A stretch of DNA of 25,727 nucleotides, from the IMG/VR virus record IMGVR_UViG_3300032291_003527, positions 1-25,727 of that record. One strand, given 5' to 3'. Below, in pieces: positions 8,848-16,223 of the stretch (position 1 is the stretch's first letter; the number at the start of each line of letters is the position of its first letter). A program made the position numbers and the translations under genes. This DNA is from a virus. The notes below the pieces were generated by a model that was given only the letters and a program-made list of their open reading frames with translations, had not been told where the DNA came from and searched no databases.

Positions 8848-10588
8848 CTTCGCTACTATTAAATAAAAAGTTATCGGTCACTCTAACACCTAATGGGTCT
8901 GCTGGAAAATCATAATAATATAAATTCCAAATATTAAAAGGGTCTTGTCTCCTTACATTAAAACAATAATTATTGTAAAGATAATGACATCCGTTTAAAA
9001 ATGGATAATCTAATGCTTTGTCGTTAGATTGATTAGCACCAATTTCTAATAAATCTCTCCATAAATATCTATCACCACCTAAATTAACAGCATAATCTGG
9101 TATACCTACAGTGTATTGGTCACCTTGTTCAATATAATCGGAGAATTCTCTTATTTTAATCAAATGATGTGCTTTATAAAAATAACCCTCTTGTCTTGGA
9201 CCTAAATTTGTTGTTTTCTGTTCAGTATTCGAAACATAAAATGTAATCGAAGGAGAAGTCTCTCTATTAATAGTATTAAATCTATGCGATACTTCAGCTA
9301 GTGTTGTTTCTTTAACTTGTCTTTCATTATACTCTACTAAATCACCATAAAATAAATCATCATTTATGTTGACATCTTGTGTTAATGGATTGTGCGGAAT
9401 AAATGGTGTACCGTTAGCAACACCATTATGTATCTTATTAATAGCTGGTATATCTAATAAATAAGGTATTGAACCGCTTTTATTTAATTCAGGAATAAAA
9501 GGGGTTTCAATACCAGCTGAAACATTAGTAAATAAATTATTACTATCTGTTTTTATTATTGATAAATAAATCTGTGTTAGTGGTCTATTTAGATTATCTT
9601 TCAAATCGCTAATATCAATATCTTCGTTAAAAACAAATTGTGTTATTACATCATTAAAAACATTTTGACTGAAAGATAACTTATACGATTCGTAATCATC
9701 ATTTTCAATCATTTCATAGTTTCTTGTTTTTATTTTTTTAAATAACCTAAAGTAATACTCGGATTCAATCCCATCAACCACTTTTTTTATTCTTGATAAA
9801 CCAGAAATTAAACCTGTTGGTGGTAAATCAACAACAAAATAATACTCCTTTAAAGAACCATCATCTAAGCCTGTCCTAACAACAACATGTTCACCATCAT
9901 ATCCAGTGGTTCCAGTTATCTTAACCGTATCACCTATTATTAAGTTATGGTAACATGCCATAGAAAAAGCAACCATTGTTCTTGTCGCCACAACAGCTGG
10001 TTTCGCTTCAACTATTAACAATCCATTATTCACCATATTGTGTGTCTTATCTGATGAATGAGGATAAGTTATTGTTAAGTTCCAGTTTTTAACTTTTTTT
10101 AGAGTAGAATCATTATATGCTTTTGTGTCTAATTCAAAAGAAAATCTTGTTCTTTTAGGTTCCATATCGTAAAATTTATTTAAACCAGTTTGAGTTAATT
10201 CTGGTGTATAATATCCAAACCATCCATCATTTTCTTTTAAATAAACATTTATATTTTTTGGGTATATTCTATCGTCAAATCTATAATCTAATGTGTTAGG
10301 ATTATAATAATTAAAACCTTTCCAAGTGTATAAATCTAAGATGTTAGAATCATCTAAATTAAATAATGGATTTGACACACTTGAATTTATTGACCCAGTT
10401 ATTCTATAATAAGGGCTTTTTTGTCTTTCATTATTAAAAACATCACCAACGTTTACTATCTTAATGATTTCATCTGGTGGTAATAATTTTTCTTTACCAT
10501 CAATGTTTATTTTTAATAAAGTATCTGTATTAACATTAAGCTTAGATGTCTCTGAATTAAGTATTTTTTGTAGTCTATTTGTACTCAT
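8837..10588 (-). CDS. Hypothetical large tail/baseplate protein (583 aa)
   Basis: It starts one base after the stop of the 1000-residue gene and overlaps the next gene by 11 bases. The N-terminus (LQKILNSETSKLNVNTDTLL) looks helical; most of the rest is beta-rich. Around residues 205-255 there is a barrel-like segment (HNLIIGDTVKITGTTGYDGE, then EYYFVVDLPPTG). The C-terminal 100 residues are aromatic-rich and probably folded tightly (GDRYLWRDLLEIG, PFLNGCHYLYNNYCFNVRRQ), and the chain ends in cysteine. I see no enzyme motif and no membrane segment. The family is unknown to me; a structural role in the tail or baseplate is inferred from position and size. Confidence 0.75.
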   Translation of the reverse strand: MSTNRLQKILNSETSKLNVNTDTLLKINIDGKEKLLPPDEIIKIVNVGDVFNNERQKSPYYRITGSINSSVSNPLFNLDDSNILDLYTWKGFNYYNPNTLDYRFDDRIYPKNINVYLKENDGWFGYYTPELTQTGLNKFYDMEPKRTRFSFELDTKAYNDSTLKKVKNWNLTITYPHSSDKTHNMVNNGLLIVEAKPAVVATRTMVAFSMACYHNLIIGDTVKITGTTGYDGEHVVVRTGLDDGSLKEYYFVVDLPPTGLISGLSRIKKVVDGIESEYYFRLFKKIKTRNYEMIENDDYESYKLSFSQNVFNDVITQFVFNEDIDISDLKDNLNRPLTQIYLSIIKTDSNNLFTNVSAGIETPFIPELNKSGSIPYLLDIPAINKIHNGVANGTPFIPHNPLTQDVNINDDLFYGDLVEYNERQVKETTLAEVSHRFNTINRETSPSITFYVSNTEQKTTNLGPRQEGYFYKAHHLIKIREFSDYIEQGDQYTVGIPDYAVNLGGDRYLWRDLLEIGANQSNDKALDYPFLNGCHYLYNNYCFNVRRQDPFNIWNLYYYDFPADPLGVRVTDNFLFNSSEDVC

Positions 10589-10589
10589 G

Positions 10590-13500
10590 TTAAACGTTTA
10601 TAAATTTTGTAGTTTTGTTACCAACCAAATCTTCACAAATTATTATATATATACCAATATTTAAACCAGTTATTGTCACTTCATAAGGTGAAGAGGTCAC
10701 ATATCCTTCTAAATAATAATTATTTGGACCATATACCTTATAACTATATTTTGGAAAACCATTAGTAAACTTAAAAGTTATAGAATAATTGTTAAAACCA
10801 TTTGATATCGATGAAGTTTCTACTATTAAATCATTTTTTATTTTTGGATTACAAACACTGAAAAACCTTTCATTCATTTTATCCAATGATGTTTTACCAG
10901 GCAATAAACCAAAATACATAAAAAATGAGTGTTTTGGTTGAGAATAACTAGTTGAATTAGCATACCCTCTAAAGTTTATATAATCTTCACCATTATCATT
11001 ATTTCCTGTTGATGCAAAATCATAATTACCTATATTTTTTAAATTAAAACTACTGCTTATATTTTGATAACCTAAGCTTGTATCCGCATTTAATGATAAG
11101 AAAATACTTCTAACATCTTTATTTATATCACTTATTTCATTTTCACCAATCACACAATCAGCTGGTTTTGTAATAGCACCTGTAATAGGGTCTTCAATTG
11201 CTTCATCAATATCAACACCCATTTCACAAATATGTCTTATATTTAAACATTGAGCTTCGTTCATGTGTACACCTAAACAATTAATAGAAAAAAACACACC
11301 GTTACCACCAGCTGGATTAACCATACCACAACTAGAAAGAGTTGACCCGTTATCCAAATATTCACCAACTTCTGATGGTATTTTATAAGATGTTGGTGTT
11401 AAGTATTGTTGAATCTTTGGAACACCTTGCCAATCTTTATTAAAAATTGAACCTAAACAAATTATATCTGTTGCATACAACTTAAATCTTATATCATGTG
11501 TTGTTGCCGCATAATAAAATTCATCATCGTATTTTTTTATTAAACCTTCTTTAATTTTATTACTTTCATTTGTGGATAATTGAGCATTGCCAAATAATAC
11601 ATTATCATTAAAACATGTGTCTAATAATACGCTTTCATAACAACTATTATCTGGGTTTCCATTTTCATTCCCATCAACACCAGAATAATTTGAATATGTT
11701 GTAAAATCTTGACAATCATATTCGCAAAACTTTTCTCTACCCTTACGTTTTTTCTTATATTTTAAAAGAAAACCATAAAGTGTACCATTTACCCAATCAT
11801 TATAAAAATCAAATTGGAAAATATTAAGAGACTTAGCCATTTCTAATGCCATACAATCGTCTAAACCAACTGTTAAACAATCAGGTCTATTATCACAAGT
11901 AAAATTTGCTGGTGTGGTACCACTCATTGATGCATCATAAGCACTACCACTATCAATTATGTTATCAGAGCTACAGCCTGGAGCATAATAACCACCATCA
12001 TCAGAAGGACATCTAACAGTTAAACAAGGTATTAATTCTAGTTTTTCTAAGGTTGGTGTTGTAATGGTTACTAAATTACTTATACCATTAAGTATTGTAT
12101 TTAAAACGTCAATAATAAGATTAACCAATTTGACTATTACGTTTATTAATGGTATGATAGTACTATTCATAAAATAAATCAAAAACGCAATAATCTTTAT
12201 TATAGTACAAATAATAAAGAATATAGGATTGGTAACTGTGTTTGTTCTATTGTATGGGAATGGTGTTTTATCACCAGCACAATTATCAACATTTTTCATA
12301 CCAATCATATTTCTATTTTTAGGGTCAGAATCTTTTTGGTATCTGGCTATAAAATTAGAAACTGTATAAATCTTATTCCAATATAAATCCTTGAAACTTG
12401 TTTGTTTGGTTTTTTCACCAAAATCATAGTCAATCTCAGATGTTGAATTTGGATTATTAGGAACTAAGTATTTGGCTCTGGTTCTAAGTCTGCCTTCACC
12501 TCCGTTATCGTACATACCTATCTTAAACCTAACACTAGCTCTTGTAGGTATACCTACATTTGGGTCATCCGATGGAATTAAATTGCCTGCTTCATCCGTA
12601 ACCACATAGTCTAGATTCATAGGTACTTGATAGGCCCATGTTCCATCCTCATCAATCAATTGACCACCATCAACATCAAATTCTTCAATTGTATCATCAA
12701 CTGTTTTTCTAATCATATTAATGGTACCAACACCTGCAACTTGTTCACACATCTCACCAAGCTTAATTCTTGGTCTACAATTTTTATTTATGCTATGTTT
12801 TTCTTGGTCACCGTATATGCTACCCATAAAAATAGCAGCTGGTGTTAGTGTGTAGTTTAAATCAAAATCTACTCTTGATATACCAATCTGACAAGTATCC
12901 ATGTCACCCCAAAAAGGTTGTACATTAACACCAGCGTTAACTGTTTTTACTTGTGGTAGCTTATCCAGATTTGTACCACCCTTAAACTTTGTTGGTGAAT
13001 CAAATAGCTTAAGTGGTGCACCTTGTCTTATTAAATCATATGGTCTTTGTGATATAATACCAATATCTGAGATATCAACATCAACATGTACGGTATAAGT
13101 ACCAAGTGGTACACCAAACATCATAAAGTCACCAGCATTATTTGTTGTAGTTGTAAATTTATAATATTTACAATACAAATCTAGCATTTCAGAATTATCT
13201 AAAACTTTTCTTTTACTTGGAAAAGAACCTATTGGTGTGTAGCATTCATTATCGCTTTCGTTCGAATCTGGTAATAGGTTATATCTAACCCCGTCAGAAT
13301 TTTTATCAGTTACCGTTTCATATGGATAAAGACCCTTTATTGAAGGATTGCTATTATCAATATCATCAATAGGTATAAAGATACTTACCTTGGCATTTGG
13401 AACCCCGAAGCCACTATTTACGATAACTCTACCAACAACAACACCATAATCAGCACAGAAATTTCTATATACTTCTTCTTGTGTTAATTTTAATGAAAGT

Positions 13501-13592
13501 ATTTCTACAAAATCAAAATCTTGTTCTAAGTTAACCTTTAAATATTTATCACCACCGTTTGGTGTGGTCCTTATTCTTATACTTTTTGACAT
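10590..13592 (-). CDS. 1000-residue multidomain tail protein with internal membrane-like segment
   Basis: Domains seen, in order: residues about 50-172 resemble a carboxypeptidase-regulatory-like beta sandwich, with VVGRVIVNSGFGVPNAKVSI, then NNAGDFMMFGVPLGTYTVHV. Residues 230-410 are beta-rich and unassigned. Residues 456-510 are strongly hydrophobic and long enough for two membrane passes (NPIFFIICTIIKIIAFLIYF at the start, then a second apolar helix after a proline at 481). A cysteine-rich region follows at about 523-790, with a basic patch KYKKKRKGREK at 611-621. Residues about 930-1000 resemble a SprB-type repeat (GFPKYSYKVYG, ITGLNIGIYIIICEDLVGNK). It lies just downstream of the gp25/gp6 wedge genes and a small membrane protein. 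A tail or baseplate part that touches or enters a membrane is my inference; the coding call is sure. Confidence 0.8.
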   Translation of the reverse strand: MSKSIRIRTTPNGGDKYLKVNLEQDFDFVEILSLKLTQEEVYRNFCADYGVVVGRVIVNSGFGVPNAKVSIFIPIDDIDNSNPSIKGLYPYETVTDKNSDGVRYNLLPDSNESDNECYTPIGSFPSKRKVLDNSEMLDLYCKYYKFTTTTNNAGDFMMFGVPLGTYTVHVDVDISDIGIISQRPYDLIRQGAPLKLFDSPTKFKGGTNLDKLPQVKTVNAGVNVQPFWGDMDTCQIGISRVDFDLNYTLTPAAIFMGSIYGDQEKHSINKNCRPRIKLGEMCEQVAGVGTINMIRKTVDDTIEEFDVDGGQLIDEDGTWAYQVPMNLDYVVTDEAGNLIPSDDPNVGIPTRASVRFKIGMYDNGGEGRLRTRAKYLVPNNPNSTSEIDYDFGEKTKQTSFKDLYWNKIYTVSNFIARYQKDSDPKNRNMIGMKNVDNCAGDKTPFPYNRTNTVTNPIFFIICTIIKIIAFLIYFMNSTIIPLINVIVKLVNLIIDVLNTILNGISNLVTITTPTLEKLELIPCLTVRCPSDDGGYYAPGCSSDNIIDSGSAYDASMSGTTPANFTCDNRPDCLTVGLDDCMALEMAKSLNIFQFDFYNDWVNGTLYGFLLKYKKKRKGREKFCEYDCQDFTTYSNYSGVDGNENGNPDNSCYESVLLDTCFNDNVLFGNAQLSTNESNKIKEGLIKKYDDEFYYAATTHDIRFKLYATDIICLGSIFNKDWQGVPKIQQYLTPTSYKIPSEVGEYLDNGSTLSSCGMVNPAGGNGVFFSINCLGVHMNEAQCLNIRHICEMGVDIDEAIEDPITGAITKPADCVIGENEISDINKDVRSIFLSLNADTSLGYQNISSSFNLKNIGNYDFASTGNNDNGEDYINFRGYANSTSYSQPKHSFFMYFGLLPGKTSLDKMNERFFSVCNPKIKNDLIVETSSISNGFNNYSITFKFTNGFPKYSYKVYGPNNYYLEGYVTSSPYEVTITGLNIGIYIIICEDLVGNKTTKFINV

Positions 13593-13597
13593 TTATC

Positions 13598-13930
13598 TTA
13601 ATTGCTTTTTTTTGTTATGTCTTCAACATCCATCATGACCAATTCATCGTCTTCATTAAAGTCATCATCATCATCGTCATCATCTTTAATCATAAATTTT
13701 TCACCGATAGCCATTAATAATGGTTTTATATCTATGTTTTTATTCATGACTACCATCTTAAACATAATCCAAATTATATAAAGATTCAATATTGGTAATA
13801 AAACTAGCATAAGTATAAACGCTAGTGTTTTTAATGTATATTTTATTATTTTTCTACGTACTGAAACTTCTTCTGTTTTATTATCTAGCAGCGTATCCAT
13901 ACTGCCACCATTCTTACAATTACAACTCAT
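13598..13930 (-). CDS. Small membrane protein with poly-aspartate tail (110 aa)
   Basis: It lies between the gp6-like gene (one base away) and the 1000-residue gene (five bases away). The N-terminus carries a CNC pair (C3, C5), then basic residues RRK at 25-27. One long apolar stretch, about 32-62, crosses a membrane once or as a tight hairpin around P46. Residues 83-90 are eight aspartates in a row, encoded by GAT/GAC triplets at 13661-13684, followed by more acidic residues. I do not recognise a family. Candidate roles are a membrane partner of the tail (the adjacent 1000-residue protein also has an apolar segment) or a holin-like protein. The position inside a baseplate operon favours the first. 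Both are guesses. Confidence 0.7.
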   Translation of the reverse strand: MSCNCKNGGSMDTLLDNKTEEVSVRRKIIKYTLKTLAFILMLVLLPILNLYIIWIMFKMVVMNKNIDIKPLLMAIGEKFMIKDDDDDDDDFNEDDELVMMDVEDITKKSN

Positions 13931-13931
13931 A

Positions 13932-15752
13932 TTATTTAACTCTAACTTTTATATCTATTGATGGGTACTTACACTCAAACATACTTACTGGGTCACCAAA
14001 TAATGTATAATCTTGTGAAATATCTATTTGTCTTGTTATATCGTCTATGTAAGGTTGTTGTATTTCATTTACACTGTATTTTCCTTCACCAACCTTATTG
14101 TATACTCTTAAGTCAATTACGTTTAATACACCACCAACATTGTTTATTGTTTCAATCAAAGGAGATAAGTATATGTTATCACCCATCTCGTATTTATTTA
14201 TATCAATAAAGTTTTGAGTATTTGTAATAACCTCACTTATAATTTGTGAATTTGGTAATTTTTTATCAACAAATAAATCAATTTCAAATGCAATATTAAT
14301 TATCTTACCATCTGTTATCTCAACATAGTCATTTAACATTCTATAATCAGCTAAATACGTTGAAATATTATCTTTTAGTGTACTTGTCGATGAATTGGTT
14401 AATTTTGATTCAGCATCTAACCCTAAGATATACGCCTTAACTTTATTTTGCTCCTCAAATACACCACATCTAAATGGAACACCATACGTACCAGGCATTA
14501 ATGCAATTCTTGATTGGTAATCCTTGATTGTAACTGCTCTGTTTTGTGATGAAAAATTATATCTAACTAAGTTTCTAATTTCGTTGATGCTAGGTACATC
14601 CTTACCACCTAATGCTGGGAATAAGTTATTAACCTTTAATGATGATTTAACAGCGTTATTAATTGTTTGGTTTGAACCGTTAACAAGCATATTTACGATA
14701 CCCACAGTAGTTAATACGTTAGGACCAACGTTGGTGTCAGAACCGCCACCCACTCTATACTTAATAAACATAGTAGTATTAGCTGTAGGTGTTTCACCAA
14801 GTGACATGTTATTAACAAAGTCACCGATTTGATTAACAAGGGCTTGGTTTGAATCAAAATCAGATAAACTACTAGTATCTTGGCTACCACCACCAAATAT
14901 TATCTTAGTAAAACCAAGATTGGTATATTCTGTTATGAATTTTTTTGTTGTTGTAATCCATTTTCCTGGTCTTATACTTGCGTTGTCACTAACCTTTGAG
15001 TTATCTTCAATAAAGACTTCGCTTTCAGCTAATGCACTCATTTGAAACCATTTTTTAGATAGGTCTAAAAATTGTGTTGGTGATGGTTCTTTTACATAAT
15101 CTGTACCTTCTAATGAAATAATGGAATCAATCGATAAAACATTATTATCTGGTAAAACAACTTCTAAAAATGGTCTAACATCGGTTGGGTTGATTATTCT
15201 TTTAAAAACCTTTGTGAAGCCGTTTAAAACAATTTCTCTTTTGGTTAACGTATAGTTAACTAAATTACCATTAGTATCGAAATTTGGTATCACCAATCTA
15301 TTAGGGATTCCACCTACCGTAAATGGACTTGTGAAATCAATATCTGCTGTTGTTTCAAAAACCTTACCAGCACCTGTTACTTGTGCACCAGCTAGGATTA
15401 AAGGTGCGTAAGAAATATCAAATGTATCACCATTTGGTGGGACAATAACTGAAAAATCAACAATTGTTATACTTGGCTTTTTTCCTGGTATATTTAAACC
15501 AAAGGTTCTTGCCATCGCTAATACAGAACTTCTTTCTTGTGCATAGTCAATTTGTGTCTCTTGAAACATCTTATCAGTGTTAAAAGATAACATATCACCA
15601 ACAGCCGCATTTAATTCTAATAACATCATACCAACCGATGCGTCATTAAAGTCATTAAAGATGTCTGGATAATATTGTCTAACCATGTTTATTAACTCAG
15701 CTCTTATATCAGCAAAGTTTCTTGATGAATAATTTATACCTGTATTTGCCAT
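13932..15752 (-). CDS. 6: Baseplate wedge protein, gp6 / baseplate-J-like (606 aa)
   Basis: The N-terminal 100 residues match the gp6/baseplate-J pattern. They include NFADIRAELINMVRQYYPDI, then NDASVGMMLLELNAAVGDML and a Q-E-R-S-S-V motif leading to ARTFGLNIPGKKPS. T4 gp6 is 660 residues, so 606 is a normal size. In T4 this protein forms a dimeric scaffold of the baseplate wedge and helps drive the change from the hexagonal to the star-shaped plate on infection. Residues 380-480 carry the late-domain pattern LVRYNFSSQNRAVTIKDYQS then MPGTYGVPFRCGVFEEQ, seen in wedge proteins. It follows the gp25-like gene by a single base, the same pairing found across contractile tails (gp25/W with gp6/J). 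Confidence is high. Confidence 0.92.
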   Translation of the reverse strand: MANTGINYSSRNFADIRAELINMVRQYYPDIFNDFNDASVGMMLLELNAAVGDMLSFNTDKMFQETQIDYAQERSSVLAMARTFGLNIPGKKPSITIVDFSVIVPPNGDTFDISYAPLILAGAQVTGAGKVFETTADIDFTSPFTVGGIPNRLVIPNFDTNGNLVNYTLTKREIVLNGFTKVFKRIINPTDVRPFLEVVLPDNNVLSIDSIISLEGTDYVKEPSPTQFLDLSKKWFQMSALAESEVFIEDNSKVSDNASIRPGKWITTTKKFITEYTNLGFTKIIFGGGSQDTSSLSDFDSNQALVNQIGDFVNNMSLGETPTANTTMFIKYRVGGGSDTNVGPNVLTTVGIVNMLVNGSNQTINNAVKSSLKVNNLFPALGGKDVPSINEIRNLVRYNFSSQNRAVTIKDYQSRIALMPGTYGVPFRCGVFEEQNKVKAYILGLDAESKLTNSSTSTLKDNISTYLADYRMLNDYVEITDGKIINIAFEIDLFVDKKLPNSQIISEVITNTQNFIDINKYEMGDNIYLSPLIETINNVGGVLNVIDLRVYNKVGEGKYSVNEIQQPYIDDITRQIDISQDYTLFGDPVSMFECKYPSIDIKVRVK

Positions 15753-15753
15753 A

Positions 15754-16137
15754 TTAAATGTTAATTATTACGAAGTCTGTTGTTGTGAAGACATCATCAG
15801 TTATTGTGTAATCAATTCTAACGACAGCTGCATATTCGCTATCTTCAGATGGGTCCACACTTATATTATTTATTTGTAGTTTTGGTAAGTACTTTTTAAC
15901 AACGGTTGTTATTTCCTCTTTTATTTGAACAAGAGTTATGTTGTCATTTGGTTCGAAGATAAATTGTAATAGATTAGTACCAAAATCTGGGTTATACAAT
16001 CTTTGTCCCTTTCTAGTTAAGATTAAGTGCATCAAATCGCTTTTGATGGCCGAATTATCATCAGAATTTAAATCTAGAAAAAAACCCTCATTACTATCTT
16101 TGAACGGATAGTGTATGTTTATGTATTTAGATGCCAT
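15754..16137 (-). CDS. 25: Baseplate wedge protein, gp25-like (127 aa)
   Basis: The size (127 residues; T4 gp25 is 132) and layout fit the GPW/gp25 family. The N-terminus holds the INIHYPFKDSNEGFF strand pair. The core has DLMHLILTRKGQRLYNPDFG with TNLLQFIFEP, which carries the family hallmark of an LLTRxGxR turn followed by PDFG and a FEP motif. The C-terminal half gives VKKYLPKLQINNISVDPSED, the usual partner helix and strand. In T4 and type VI secretion, gp25/TssE sits at the baseplate hub-wedge contact and helps start sheath assembly. It is the first gene of the tail block, 86 bases downstream of nrdA across a terminator, so a promoter for the late genes should lie in that gap. Confidence 0.93.
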   Translation of the reverse strand: MASKYINIHYPFKDSNEGFFLDLNSDDNSAIKSDLMHLILTRKGQRLYNPDFGTNLLQFIFEPNDNITLVQIKEEITTVVKKYLPKLQINNISVDPSEDSEYAAVVRIDYTITDDVFTTTDFVIINI

Positions 16138-16144
16138 TATATTT

Positions 16145-16158
16145 TTATTGATAAATAT
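16145..16158 (-). promoter_or_regulatory. Candidate late promoter element before the gp25-like gene
   Basis: The minus strand reads ATATTTATCAATAA, one base different from the motif found before two other tail genes, and ends seven bases before the ATG. Its core TATCAATA differs at one position from the T4 late core TATAAATA. It lies just after the nrdA terminator, where a new transcript for the tail block would be expected to begin. An overlapping TATATTTA is a 7-of-8 match to the Bacteroidota -10 element TAnnTTTG, but no TTG lies at the right distance upstream. Confidence 0.4.
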
Positions 16159-16193
16159 AATACTAATCTATTTTTTTAAGTAAATACCTAAAT

Positions 16194-16222
16194 AAAAAAA
16201 GGTCTCAATTGAGACCCTTTTT
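16194..16222 (-). terminator. Palindromic rho-independent terminator, likely bidirectional
   Basis: A perfect 16-base palindrome GGTCTCAATTGAGACC (16201-16216) is flanked by seven A on one side and CTTTTT on the other, so it can form a GC-containing hairpin followed by U in either direction. It begins two bases after the TAA of nrdA. It separates the replication block from the tail block. Confidence 0.88.
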
Positions 16223-16223
16223 G

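Noticed and set aside
13661-13684. Triplet repeat as a microsatellite or CRISPR-like repeat
   Set aside because: It is a short in-frame run of Asp codons inside a coding gene, with no spacers; reported only as a coding repeat.
13958-14209. Plus-strand frame rich in His, Leu and Tyr
   Set aside because: Antisense to the conserved end of the gp6-like gene and of biased composition, as expected of a shadow frame.
14524-14832. Plus-strand open frame of 102 codons antisense to the gp6-like gene
   Set aside because: The opposite strand encodes a clear baseplate protein; the plus frame has no recognisable domain or operon context and looks like a mirror of the coding sequence.
16201-16216. Palindrome as an operator or attachment site
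   Set aside because: The A and T tracts on either side and the place right after the nrdA stop fit a transcription terminator better.
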